DNA from: a virus
Length of the DNA: 31,469 nt
Virus record (IMG/VR): IMGVR_UViG_3300008110_000250
Coordinates: 1-31,469 of that record
Direction: 5' to 3' (one strand)
In this document: piece after piece, positions 1-7,041 of the stretch
How the letters are laid out: each line of letters starts with the position of its first letter
Numbering within the stretch: the stretch's first letter is position 1
Made by a program: the position numbers and the translations under genes
Notes under the pieces: model-generated
Told to the model about the DNA's origin: nothing
What the model saw: only the letters and a program-made list of their open reading frames with translations
Database searches by the model: none

Positions 1-713
1 TACCCAGAACCTACCCAGAGACTACCTGCCCTGACGTCCAATAAAGCGCTAGGACTACTTGTACCAATCCCCACGCGGCCGGAGCTGTCAATACGGAGGC
101 GTTCGGTTTGAGATCCGGCAACAGCATCACCTGTATAGAAGTAATGACCACCAAGGTTGCTAGTTCCCTGTGAAAAGTAACCTAAGCCGCCGGCCCCGGC
201 AGCATTTGTTGCCCCATTCCAACGGGCAATACCAACGTTAAATGCTGTTGAACCACCATCACCTAAGATTACGTTTCCTTGGGATTGAGATGAATTACTG
301 ACTTTAATAGAATCAAGAACTTGTAGATTTGCCTGAGGTGCACTCGTCCCAATCCCCACGTTGCCGGAGCTGTTTACAAACAACCGCCCTGTGCCACCTG
401 TGCTGATGGCCAGCTGGTCTGCGCCGGGGGAATAAAAACCTGTATATGAGTCTGCAATAAAACTGATTGACGGGTTTGTTGCCGTACCAGAGGCAAACAC
501 GCCCGAAGTAATAGTGCAGGTACCACCGCTAAACGTGGTGACGTTACCGCTTGTAAAACTTGCGGTTGTTCCGGTGAATGTGGTACCTGAAATAGTTCCA
601 GTAACAGTTAAATTACCGGAGGTAGACGCAAACAACCCAGAAACGGTAATGCTTTTATCGACGCCCGCGTTGGTAAAGGTAATGGTATCAACCCGAATTT
701 CACCGTATGGCAT
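1..713 (-). CDS. Tail-fibre-like protein, C-terminus beyond window
   Basis: Minus-strand frame open from an ATG at 713 to the window edge, so only the N-terminal ~237 residues are seen. It begins MPYGEIRVDTITF, followed by a Gly/Ser/Thr-rich beta-type region (SGTTFTGTTASF style) like that of the upstream fibre gene. It then carries two copies of an LF/LR-x-SSG-N/R-VGIGTS block (codons near 375-345 and 95-65), a motif common in phage and bacterial fibre or adhesin shafts. The two copies are also near-identical in DNA (ccaatccccacg...ccggagctgt). It lies 48 nt downstream of the other fibre gene and is probably co-transcribed. Role inferred: distal tail fibre or host-recognition structural protein. 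The fibre-type character is fairly sure; the exact structure is not. Confidence 0.75.
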   Translation of the reverse strand, partial: MPYGEIRVDTITFTNAGVDKSITVSGLFASTSGNLTVTGTISGTTFTGTTASFTSGNVTTFSGGTCTITSGVFASGTATNPSISFIADSYTGFYSPGADQLAISTGGTGRLFVNSSGNVGIGTSAPQANLQVLDSIKVSNSSQSQGNVILGDGGSTAFNVGIARWNGATNAAGAGGLGYFSQGTSNLGGHYFYTGDAVAGSQTERLRIDSSGRVGIGTSSPSALLDVRAGSLWVGSG

Positions 714-760
714 TGTTTTAACAGATCCTTTTTACGATTCTAGCTTTTTAAAACTTATAC

Positions 761-2737
761 TCAAAGAATAATTAAGGGGCCTTTGATTATAAAACCACTG
801 GCGCTACCAGAAACAACACCTGAACAGACAATGGCGGGAGTGGCACCAGACGGAGTTGTAATCGCAAGTGTACCGCCGGTGATGTTGGTGATAGTTGCGT
901 TGGTTCCAGAAATGTTTGCACCTGAAAGGGTGCTGGTAAACGTACCAGAAACACCTGTGATGTTGCTGAACTGCCCGGTGTTACCGGTAATGGTTGCACC
1001 AGACAAATGCGTTGTAAATGTGCCGCTAATCCCAGTTGCACTACTAAATCTGGCAGTATCACCCGTAACGGTTGCACCCGAAAGATAAGTGTATACACCA
1101 GAAACACCTGTTACATTCGCAAATAACCCAGTGTTACCCGTAATGGTTGCACCCGATAAACGCGTGGTAAAGACACCGGACACTCCAGTGACTGAGGTAA
1201 AGACTGCCGTTGTACCGGTTACCGTTTGTCCGCTGATCGTACCAGTTACAGACAAACCAGAACCAATAAAACCAGAACCAACAACGTTTAAATCGCCTGA
1301 GATTGTGGTGTTAGTAAAACTAAGGTTTGTTGCTTGAAGAGTGGTAAATACACCAGTAGTAGCGTTAATTGTGACGCCGGTAATCGTGGTGCCAGTTACA
1401 TAGGTAAAGATGCCTGTCGCACCGGTAACTGTTGTACCTATTACGGTTGCACCTGAAACACTGGTGGTAAAGACACCTGCAATACCAGTGAGGTTAGTAA
1501 ACGCACCCGTATTACCCGTGACAGTAGTGCCAGAAACAAGAGTAAATACCCCAGTGCCTGCAGTTACGTTTGTGAACTGACCACTAGTACCAGTGATGGT
1601 TGCTCCTGATACCTGAGTAGTGAATACACCAGAGACACCTGTAATGGTTGTAAAAGCTGCAGTGGTGCCGGTAACGGTAGTACCTGATATACGGCTAGTA
1701 AATACACCGGAAACACCCGATACAGTTGCAGCTAAAACAGTATCACCAGTGACCGTGGCGCCAGATAAATTGGTATAAACACCAGAAACACCGGTAATAA
1801 CTGTGAATTGACCGGCGTCTCCTGTGATTACAGCACCAGAAAGAACCTGAGAGAATACACCGGAAACGCCACTGACTGAGCCAAAAGAACCTACGTTACC
1901 AGTTACGGTTGCTCCCGATACCCTTGATGTAAATGTTCCGGATACACCGGTGATTGACGTTGCGTTAATGGTTGTACCTGTAATGGATGCACCCGACAAC
2001 GTAGTTGTAAATACACCAGTTACACCAGTGACACTAGTAAAACGTGCCGCTGTCCCAGTGACGGTTGTCCCTGATAACGTGCCAGTGACTTGTACGCCTG
2101 ATGCAAATTGAGCAAGACCAGTAACGGTCAGTCCACTGGCAACGGACAAGTTGCCGCTTACATCAAGAACAGGCGTAGCAAGCGTACCAAAAACACCACT
2201 TACACCCTGGACCAAATCACCTGTAATTGTGGCACCACTTAGGTAACTAAATTGTCCGGACGTTGCTTGAAGTGTATTACCGGTAATGGTTGCACCCGAG
2301 AGTCGGGTACTAAAATTCCCACTTACAAAGTTTGAAGTTGCCCCAGTAACCGTAGTGAATGTACCCGTTGCCGAGTTGAGTGTTACAGATTGAAGCGCTT
2401 GACCTGTAATTGTTTGGCCGCTAATCGTTCCACTTGCAGTCAGGTTGTTTTGGACTAAGACGCCACTAAACGTTCCAAGACCACTACTAGTAAATGTATT
2501 GACAACAGTAACGCCAGTTACAGTTAAGTTCCCTTGTACCAGGACATTGCCGGTTACTGTGCCACCAGTGGTTGTTACGTATTTAGTTGAGAGGTAATCT
2601 CCAAAACCAGAGATTGTGATCTTTTTGTTTTTAAGAGTAGGATCCACTTCAAATACGTGGACCATCGTCAGCAGATCCTGCTCAGCTACATCCGCCCCAG
2701 CTAGGAGCGGAAGTTCAGAAATACGACGATTGGCCAC
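761..2737 (-). CDS. Repeat-rich tail-fibre protein
   Basis: 658 residues. The first ~50 (MANRRISELPLLAGADVAEQDLL..., ending near KKITISGFGDYL) match the style of N-terminal attachment segments of cyanophage tail-fibre proteins. From about residue 65 to 640 the protein is a Gly/Ser/Thr/Val repeat of about 26 residues with consensus SGATITGNTGxFxxxTGVSGxFT, as expected of a beta-solenoid or triple-beta fibre shaft. There is no obvious C-terminal chaperone or enzymatic domain. The start is GTG at 2737; no better start lies in frame and no clear Shine-Dalgarno (SD) sequence is visible, though TATAAT lies upstream at 2766-2771. The neighbouring downstream gene (1-713) shares the same repeat style, suggesting two components of one host-recognition apparatus. 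Confidence is high for a fibre or adhesin, low for receptor type. Confidence 0.8.
   Translation of the reverse strand: MANRRISELPLLAGADVAEQDLLTMVHVFEVDPTLKNKKITISGFGDYLSTKYVTTTGGTVTGNVLVQGNLTVTGVTVVNTFTSSGLGTFSGVLVQNNLTASGTISGQTITGQALQSVTLNSATGTFTTVTGATSNFVSGNFSTRLSGATITGNTLQATSGQFSYLSGATITGDLVQGVSGVFGTLATPVLDVSGNLSVASGLTVTGLAQFASGVQVTGTLSGTTVTGTAARFTSVTGVTGVFTTTLSGASITGTTINATSITGVSGTFTSRVSGATVTGNVGSFGSVSGVSGVFSQVLSGAVITGDAGQFTVITGVSGVYTNLSGATVTGDTVLAATVSGVSGVFTSRISGTTVTGTTAAFTTITGVSGVFTTQVSGATITGTSGQFTNVTAGTGVFTLVSGTTVTGNTGAFTNLTGIAGVFTTSVSGATVIGTTVTGATGIFTYVTGTTITGVTINATTGVFTTLQATNLSFTNTTISGDLNVVGSGFIGSGLSVTGTISGQTVTGTTAVFTSVTGVSGVFTTRLSGATITGNTGLFANVTGVSGVYTYLSGATVTGDTARFSSATGISGTFTTHLSGATITGNTGQFSNITGVSGTFTSTLSGANISGTNATITNITGGTLAITTPSGATPAIVCSGVVSGSASGFIIKGPLIIL
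820..2545 (-). repeat. Tandem coding repeat in tail-fibre gene (~78 bp unit)
   Basis: Degenerate tandem repeat of about 26 codons encoding SGAT(I/V)TG(N/D)TxxFxxxTGVSGxF(T/S). Well over a dozen units can be read. Some, near 960-1200, are almost identical to each other; others have diverged or lost part of a unit. One break, near 1250-1340, carries a non-repeat spacer (LNVVGSGFIGSGL). Such arrays can expand, contract or recombine and so change fibre length. Confidence 0.85.
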
Positions 2738-2765
2738 GTATTAAACTAGAATCCCTTATATAAAG

Positions 2766-2771
2766 ATTATA
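2766..2771 (-). promoter_or_regulatory. Possible -10 element upstream of fibre gene
   Basis: The minus strand reads TATAAT here, in the AT-rich 51-nt gap between the membrane protein gene (stop at 2789) and the fibre start at 2737. No good -35 hexamer is visible at 16-18 nt, so this is only a candidate promoter. Confidence 0.3.
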
Positions 2772-2788
2772 GTTCGGGTGTGTTTAAT

Positions 2789-3112
2789 TCACTTGACCTT
2801 AATTTCCACCCTAGGCAGTGAACTTGATACAAAATTCCAGCCGGCTTGGACAACCGTCACAATTCCACAGGACAACGCAACAATCAAAATCAGCTCAGCA
2901 ACCGTAAGATTGCGACGCACATAGACGACACGAGGGGCCTGGGCGGCTGCTGTTTGTTGCATCAACGTTTGCTGGACAGCAAGTTCCCTGGCACGAGCCT
3001 TCATTAGCTCCAGGTCTTGAGGACTGATCCTCCCACTTGGCACCTGCGGGGGACTCGGCGGTTCGGACGGGATGCTTGTAGGAACTTGACTAACGGGAAT
3101 TTGATCTTCCAT
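2789..3112 (-). CDS. Small C-terminally anchored membrane protein
   Basis: 107 residues, family not recognised. Residues 1-35 are Pro/Ser/Gln-rich (many PS and PP pairs), 35-60 form an Ala/Gln/Glu-rich helix, and RVVYVRRN leads into one hydrophobic segment at about residues 69-89 (LTVAELILIVALSCGIVTVV) followed by a short basic tail. Arg residues just before the segment and the charge distribution suggest a single-pass membrane protein. The gene is divergent from the HTH gene at 3167, and a perfect inverted repeat lies between the two starts. Position upstream of the fibres is compatible with a holin-like or virion-membrane role, but nothing specific proves it. Confidence 0.65.
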   Translation of the reverse strand: MEDQIPVSQVPTSIPSEPPSPPQVPSGRISPQDLELMKARARELAVQQTLMQQTAAAQAPRVVYVRRNLTVAELILIVALSCGIVTVVQAGWNFVSSSLPRVEIKVK

Positions 3113-3122
3113 AAAACACGCA

Positions 3123-3149
3123 TAGATGCTAAAAAAAGACTAGCATCTA
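3123..3149. promoter_or_regulatory. Inverted repeat, candidate operator between divergent genes
   Basis: Perfect 9-bp arms TAGATGCTA and TAGCATCTA separated by 9 nt (AAAAAAGAC). It lies in the 54-nt gap between the minus-strand start at 3112 and the plus-strand HTH start at 3167. Placement suggests an operator for the adjacent HTH protein controlling both directions (inference). Confidence 0.5.
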
Positions 3150-3166
3150 AACAAAGAAACTGCTTT

Positions 3167-3619
3167 ATGGCATACGGTATTCGCAAGGGTCTTGAAGACA
3201 TTGCGTACGAACTCAAAGGCATCAAAAACATCCTGGGTGCCATGTGGAGTAGCAGGTACAAAAACAACGAAACTGACCAAGTCGGGCCAGAAGCCTATGC
3301 AGATGAGTACATCTCAACAGAAGAGTGTGCACAAAGGCTTAATGTTTCAGATCAAACTATTCGCAATTGGATCTTGATCGGAAAAAAAGATCCGTCCAAA
3401 GGCTGGACCCAGAACATTCATTACGTCAACATCTCTCCTGACATCAAGAAAAAAGATACAATCCGAATACCCTGGAATCGGCTGATTGCTTCGTTTGCCA
3501 AAAATAACGACGTATCTCTTTTGTCTTTCAGAGCTAGGACAAAGTACAAAGATGTGCAGGAAGACAAGCAAAAATATGTGCCTAACCGCTCTGTGCCCAG
3601 GGGGGAAGATGGCGAATAA
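3167..3619 (+). CDS. Helix-turn-helix DNA-binding protein
   Basis: 150 residues from the ATG at 3167. The same frame opens further upstream, but that part lies antisense to the membrane protein gene, so the later start is chosen. A helix-turn-helix of the MerR/excisionase type is seen at residues 49-75 (YISTEECAQRLNVSDQTIRNW). It is followed by a WTQNIHYVNI segment and an IRIPWNRLI strand/helix, a layout shared with the HTH protein at 12595. The C-terminus is basic. It is the first gene of a tightly packed plus-strand operon and overlaps the next gene by 11 nt. The likely role is a transcription regulator of the early genes, possibly binding the inverted repeat just upstream; target and sign of regulation are unknown. 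Confidence 0.7.
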   Translation: MAYGIRKGLEDIAYELKGIKNILGAMWSSRYKNNETDQVGPEAYADEYISTEECAQRLNVSDQTIRNWILIGKKDPSKGWTQNIHYVNISPDIKKKDTIRIPWNRLIASFAKNNDVSLLSFRARTKYKDVQEDKQKYVPNRSVPRGEDGE

Positions 3620-4079
3620 TCGCTTCCATGCTATTGAGATTGATTTTGTTACCACTGAAAATTACAAGGAACTTCTTCCTAAGGGTCTTGCAGATCAAGT
3701 GGAAATGTTCTTGCCTCCCGAAGGGTCTTTTGATACTGATGTCCTGCGCAGGTACTTGTACAACATAAAAGAATTCGAGAAGGAGGACCCACACTTTAAT
3801 GTGACTCTGGCCAATCGCCTGCGTATTGCATTTGCAGATATGGCACCAGACACAATCTGTGGTAAATTTCCAGAAGCTGATTTGTCTCTCAAGCGACGCT
3901 TGCGTTGCGTAGCCGAGTACTTAATTCGGGCAGGAGAATTTGACAAGCTAAAAGACGAGAATCAAAAGCTCATCAAAAAACGAGGCAATCTAGGAAAACT
4001 TGTCGTAATCTACAAGCCACTTCCTAAAATGAAACAAATACTGATTCGTCAAGGACTCTTAAAAAATGAACAGGCGTGA
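3609..4079 (+). CDS. Hypothetical protein in early operon
   Basis: 156 residues, no family recognised. The start at 3609 is set by a purine-rich AGGGGGGAAG just upstream and by the overlap with the stop of the previous gene. The protein is mixed alpha and charged, with a Lys-rich C-terminal third (residues 118-156, many KK and KLK). An RLRIAFADMAP segment followed by LSLKRRLRCVAEYLIRAGEFD looks like helical DNA- or RNA-binding or a small regulatory fold, but this is only an impression. It overlaps the next gene by 14 nt, indicating translational coupling. Confidence 0.65.
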   Translation: MANNRFHAIEIDFVTTENYKELLPKGLADQVEMFLPPEGSFDTDVLRRYLYNIKEFEKEDPHFNVTLANRLRIAFADMAPDTICGKFPEADLSLKRRLRCVAEYLIRAGEFDKLKDENQKLIKKRGNLGKLVVIYKPLPKMKQILIRQGLLKNEQA

Positions 4080-4452
4080 AAAATTAATTGCCTCTGCGCT
4101 CCAGGGGGATCTAGATACGACTAAAACCAGAATGCTTGATGCCACCATCAAGTTGATTCTTGGTGACATGGGGCAACATTACTGCAAGCTATGGGATGCA
4201 GAAGGGCCTGGCATCATGGTGTTTCAACCCACCAACAAAGAACGCTCAATGTTCTTTATGACGCTGAAAGAATTGCACTCAGCACAAGAAAGTTGCGAAC
4301 GAGAAGACAATGGTGACCTCGCAGAAACGTTTAGACGCATACTTGCGGCGGCGCAAAAAATTAATCCGCAGGAGAAAGCTGGATATCTTGTTAACGATAA
4401 CGATGGGATGCGTTATCTTGAGATTGATTATTGCCAGGTGAGCGAGAAGTAA
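4066..4452 (+). CDS. Hypothetical protein in early operon
   Basis: 128 residues. The ATG at 4066 has AAGGA 10 nt upstream, inside the previous gene. It is a soluble alpha/beta protein: an N-terminal helix (LIASALQGDLDTTKTRMLDATIKL), a central beta part around GPGIMVFQPT, a helix rich in Glu, and a C-terminal GMRYLEIDYCQV. The family is not recognised. The stop TAA overlaps the ATG of the Dam-like gene (TAATG), so the two are probably translationally coupled. Confidence 0.65.
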   Translation: MNRREKLIASALQGDLDTTKTRMLDATIKLILGDMGQHYCKLWDAEGPGIMVFQPTNKERSMFFMTLKELHSAQESCEREDNGDLAETFRRILAAAQKINPQEKAGYLVNDNDGMRYLEIDYCQVSEK

Positions 4453-5045
4453 TGCCGTCTTTTCGTGGTAATGCGCACACCGATACATTCGAATGGATAT
4501 CTGGTGCCGACCTGATCAATTCTGCACACATGTTGATGGGAGGCATCGACCTTGACCCTGCAAGTTCTGCTGTAGCAAATAGCTACGTCAATGCTGACCA
4601 CTTCTATACACCAGAGGATGACGCATTAAATGAACAGGACTGGTTTGGAAATGTTTACGTCTTCCCTCCAAACTACACGTACTTTTGGGACATCAAGTCC
4701 CAGAGGTGGAAGCGTACTCGCGGCTTGTCGCATACTTTGATTTCAGGGTACGCACTGTGGTGGCGAACTCTAAAAAGAAAGTGGCTGTCAGGTGAAGTCA
4801 AGCAAGGCTTGTACTTTGGCAACTGTCCTGACATGATTCGTTACGCTCAAGACATCTTTGATTTTCCTATCTGCTTTTTAAAAAACACACCCATGCTTCG
4901 GCGACATTACTTTGAGGACGGTCGAGTCGAAGCTAAAAATACGTGCAGTTCTTTTATTGTCTACCTACAGCCAAGCGATGGCCTGGACAACTACACCCAA
5001 AATTTCATTGACATTTATTCGGAGAAAGGGCGGATCATCACCTGA
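4452..5045 (+). CDS. Dam-like DNA N6-adenine methyltransferase relative
   Basis: 197 residues from the ATG at 4452. Resembles the phage Dam family (PF05869-type). An early TFEWIS segment precedes DLDPASSA at residues 33-40, where the family has an (L/I)DPAAS block, then FYTPEDDALNEQDWFGNVYVFPPNY at 51-75, where the family has a gL...W.g.vf.NPPYg block. The usual catalytic (D/N)PP(Y/F) tetrapeptide is here FPPNY: the first residue is Phe, and Asn separates PP from Tyr. Later a LYFGNCPDMIRYAQ segment and a FPICFLKNTP strand fit the same fold. It may be a divergent enzyme or an inactive relative acting as a DNA- or SAM-binding protein. It sits in the early operon directly before dcd. Confidence 0.6.
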   Translation: MPSFRGNAHTDTFEWISGADLINSAHMLMGGIDLDPASSAVANSYVNADHFYTPEDDALNEQDWFGNVYVFPPNYTYFWDIKSQRWKRTRGLSHTLISGYALWWRTLKRKWLSGEVKQGLYFGNCPDMIRYAQDIFDFPICFLKNTPMLRRHYFEDGRVEAKNTCSSFIVYLQPSDGLDNYTQNFIDIYSEKGRIIT

Positions 5046-5077
5046 TTATGTAGACTGATTATCGAATCAACGGTCTT

Positions 5078-5665
5078 ATGAGCGTACTAGCCGACTGGGA
5101 AATCAAAGAGCTGGCTGAAAAAGAAGAGATGATCTCTCCTTTTATTGATCGTTTAATCAACAAAGAGGATGGACGGCTCCTGCTCAGCTATGGTCTCAGT
5201 TCATATGGCTACGACATTCGCCTATCACCAAAGCAATGCTTAATTTTTGGTAAGATCCAGGCTGGAGATTGTGACCCCAAGGCCTTTGATGAAAACATCC
5301 TGAAGCCAGCCGAGTTGCTGGAAGACGAAAAGGGCGAGTACTTCCTGCTTCCTCCCTATGGCTACTGCCTTGGCGTTGCCATGGAACACATCAAACTTCC
5401 ACGTGATGTGACTGTAGTTGCGGTTGGCAAATCTACGTATGCACGATCAGGAATTCTGGTGAACATTACGCCTGCAGAAGCTGCCTGGGAAGGTCACCTG
5501 ACCCTTGAGATCAGCAACTGCACGGGACTGTTTAATCGCATCTATGCCAACGAAGGCATTACGCAGCTCCTTTTCTATCGTGGTGAGCCCTGCCATGTGA
5601 GCTACCAAGATCGCAAGGGTAAGTACCAGAACCAACCCTATGAGGTTGTCTACAGCCAGGTTTAA
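5078..5665 (+). CDS. dcd: dCTP deaminase
   Basis: 195 residues, the normal length for the trimeric dCTP deaminase/dUTPase family. The reaction is dCTP to dUTP plus ammonia, feeding dTMP synthesis. Visible motifs: SSYGYDIRLS near 41-50, VGKSTYAR at 116-123 (phosphate-binding loop), and TPAEAAWEGH at 131-140 with E134 as the expected catalytic glutamate, then LTLEISN at 141-147 and a C-terminal GEPCHVSYQDRKGKY segment. The nucleotide contacts seen in the family appear intact, so it should be active. It is the last gene of the plus-strand operon, and its stop codon overlaps the stop of the convergent minus-strand gene. Typical of phages that adjust the host dNTP pool. Very confident. Confidence 0.93.
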   Translation: MSVLADWEIKELAEKEEMISPFIDRLINKEDGRLLLSYGLSSYGYDIRLSPKQCLIFGKIQAGDCDPKAFDENILKPAELLEDEKGEYFLLPPYGYCLGVAMEHIKLPRDVTVVAVGKSTYARSGILVNITPAEAAWEGHLTLEISNCTGLFNRIYANEGITQLLFYRGEPCHVSYQDRKGKYQNQPYEVVYSQV

Positions 5666-6042
5666 CCAAAACCGTAGAAGGTGCCACCACTGCGCCCAGG
5701 TTTCCTTGCGTAGTTGGTGCCACCAGCTTCCCCAATGCGGTCCCCAAGGTTTGGGATGGTGACTCCTCCAATAGTCGCCTCTGACCTTGGGGTCTTTCCA
5801 TCCATGGTGGTGTCCCTTAGCATGCGTGTTTGCTGAAACTTCCCGGCACTCTTGGAAGCTCGAAGGAACTTTGCAATACGATCCTGCGAATCATTAAGAC
5901 TTTCTGCAGATGCTCTTGCGTCTGAGGCAACTCGACGCAGGTCAGTATCATACGCTTGTTCTGGATTTAGGTCAGAAACTTCAGCTCCCGACGTACCAGA
6001 ATCGTTGCGTGGGTCGTATGTAGCGTCGAAGAATCTTGCCAT
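5662..6042 (-). CDS. Hypothetical Gly-rich-tailed protein
   Basis: 126 residues from the ATG at 6042 (MARFFDATYDPRND); the frame opens nine codons earlier, but that part reads like leader sequence. Residues 20-75 are charged and helical (DTDLRRVASDARASAESLNDSQDRIAKFLR), compatible with a coiled coil. The C-terminus is Gly/Arg/Tyr-rich (GTNYARKPGRSGGTFYGFG). The family is not recognised; composition resembles small virion proteins. It converges on dcd with overlapping stop codons and diverges from the plus-strand gene at 6084. Confidence 0.6.
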   Translation of the reverse strand: MARFFDATYDPRNDSGTSGAEVSDLNPEQAYDTDLRRVASDARASAESLNDSQDRIAKFLRASKSAGKFQQTRMLRDTTMDGKTPRSEATIGGVTIPNLGDRIGEAGGTNYARKPGRSGGTFYGFG

Positions 6043-6083
6043 GATAATATTATAAAAACAGTAAATCAAGCCACTTAATAGTC

Positions 6084-6425
6084 ATGCACGGCGCGGCGGG
6101 ATTTTTAGATAGTTTTGTTCAAGATGAACTGAATTGTCGTTGTCTTAGTGAAGAAGATTTTGGCGCACCTCTCGCCAACGAAGAAAATGATGTACCCTTA
6201 ATGGATATGTACAACAGAGGGTTAACCCTATGTCAGGACGGAAGGGAACGGACAAACTTGGCTCTCGAGGGGGGACGGCCTGGAGCAACGGGATATATAC
6301 CGACAATGGAGCAAGGAGTGATGATGGGAGCATCACCGAAACCCAAGGCGTTAGTACTGGATCTGGGGGCACCGAACGAGGAACTGATGGAACAGTCTCG
6401 TCTTCGCCGTGGTTTGCGCCGATAA
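6084..6425 (+). CDS. Hypothetical protein overlapping the DUF3310 gene
   Basis: 113 residues from the ATG at 6084, no family recognised. The first half looks protein-like (FLDSFVQDELNCRCLSEEDFGAP, VPLMDMYNRGLTL). The second half, with KPKALVLDLGAPNEELMEQSRLRRGLRR at the end, also looks selected. Its last 196 nt are shared in another frame with the DUF3310 gene. At 6269-6275 the zero frame reads G GGG GGA, a possible -1 slippery heptamer that would move ribosomes exactly into the DUF3310 frame. No strong SD precedes the start. It could be an independent gene or the N-terminal part of a frameshift fusion. Confidence 0.5.
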   Translation: MHGAAGFLDSFVQDELNCRCLSEEDFGAPLANEENDVPLMDMYNRGLTLCQDGRERTNLALEGGRPGATGYIPTMEQGVMMGASPKPKALVLDLGAPNEELMEQSRLRRGLRR

Positions 6426-6724
6426 TCAGCGACTTGACTGAGTGCAAGGATGGTGTCTGCCCAGTGCCCTGGGCCACCAAAGAAACTGCTCCTGTGGTCC
6501 AGGAGGATTTGGTAAACCATCCGTCTCACTACGCAGATTCCGCTATTGAATGCATCGATGCCATTGAAGCGCAATTAACCGCAGAGGAGTTTCAAGGTTA
6601 CCTTCGAGGTTGTTGCATTAAATATCAATGGCGCTGGCGAAACAAGGGCGGTGTGCAAGACCTTGAAAAATGTCGCTGGTACTTGGACCGGCTAATCACC
6701 GTCAACGAAACTCAGAACGGCTGA
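6230..6724 (+). CDS. DUF3310 family protein
   Basis: 164 residues. The C-terminal half is a clear DUF3310 (PF11753) domain, a small phage family often annotated as nucleotide-kinase-like: VNHPSHY at 95-101, IECIDAIE at 106-113, and GCCIKYQWR with RNKGG at 127-141, then a terminal helix. The function of the family is unproven. The ATG at 6230 has AGAGGG eight nt upstream. Residues 1-65 are low-complexity Gly/Ser/Thr/Asp and coincide with the region also read in the 6084 frame, so the true N-terminus may be shorter (for example TTG near 6433) or arise by frameshifting. The gene converges with the NblA-like gene, overlapping its 3' end by 13 nt. Confidence 0.8.
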   Translation: MSGRKGTDKLGSRGGTAWSNGIYTDNGARSDDGSITETQGVSTGSGGTERGTDGTVSSSPWFAPIISDLTECKDGVCPVPWATKETAPVVQEDLVNHPSHYADSAIECIDAIEAQLTAEEFQGYLRGCCIKYQWRWRNKGGVQDLEKCRWYLDRLITVNETQNG

Positions 6725-7005
6725 AGGTCGTCGCCTTCTTCGTCATCCTCGTCGTCGTATATACATGCGGCGGCGAGTTCTGCTAGCTCTAGATCAGTGG
6801 GAATGTCGAAGTCAATCTCAATATTTTCAGACGCCATGATCTCTTTTACTGCATACCACTCCATCAGGCGTTGATGGTAGAGGTTCAACAGAGCTGCGTA
6901 GAGGTCGTCCCAGGTCATTTCTTGGGCCGCAAGCTCAGCTTTGCGCATCGAGAATTGAAGCTCTAGAGGAAGTTCAAATTCCCGTGGCTCTACTGAACGC
7001 TCCAT
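6712..7005 (-). CDS. nblA: NblA-like phycobilisome degradation protein
   Basis: 97 residues from the ATG at 7005 (a GTG at 7017 is the alternative). Residues 10-57 align without gaps, from memory, to cyanobacterial NblA: F10-x-L12-x-L14-E15-x-Q17-F18, K22, M30-(T/S)-x-(D/E)-D-L35, L39-L40, Q45, then a second helix to about 57. This is the two-helix NblA fold that binds phycobiliproteins and hands them to the Clp protease, dismantling the light-harvesting antenna. Unlike normal ~60-residue NblA it has a ~40-residue extension ending in an acidic run at 84-93 (DDEDDEEGDD). It lies just downstream of the lysozyme on the late strand. nblA genes are known in freshwater cyanophages such as Ma-LMM01. 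A look-alike short helical hairpin cannot be excluded without a profile search. Confidence 0.7.
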   Translation of the reverse strand: MERSVEPREFELPLELQFSMRKAELAAQEMTWDDLYAALLNLYHQRLMEWYAVKEIMASENIEIDFDIPTDLELAELAAACIYDDEDDEEGDDLQPF

Positions 7006-7041
7006 TCCGCTTTGCACGTTTTTAATGCAACTATTCTAATT

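Noticed and set aside
514-1337. Several plus-strand ORFs inside the fibre repeats, and a second minus-strand frame at 787-1107
   Set aside because: Repetitive Val/Pro/Leu products that merely reflect the fibre repeat read in other frames.
820-2545. Tandem repeats considered as a CRISPR array
   Set aside because: Units are contiguous, degenerate and in frame with no unique spacers; they encode a fibre shaft.
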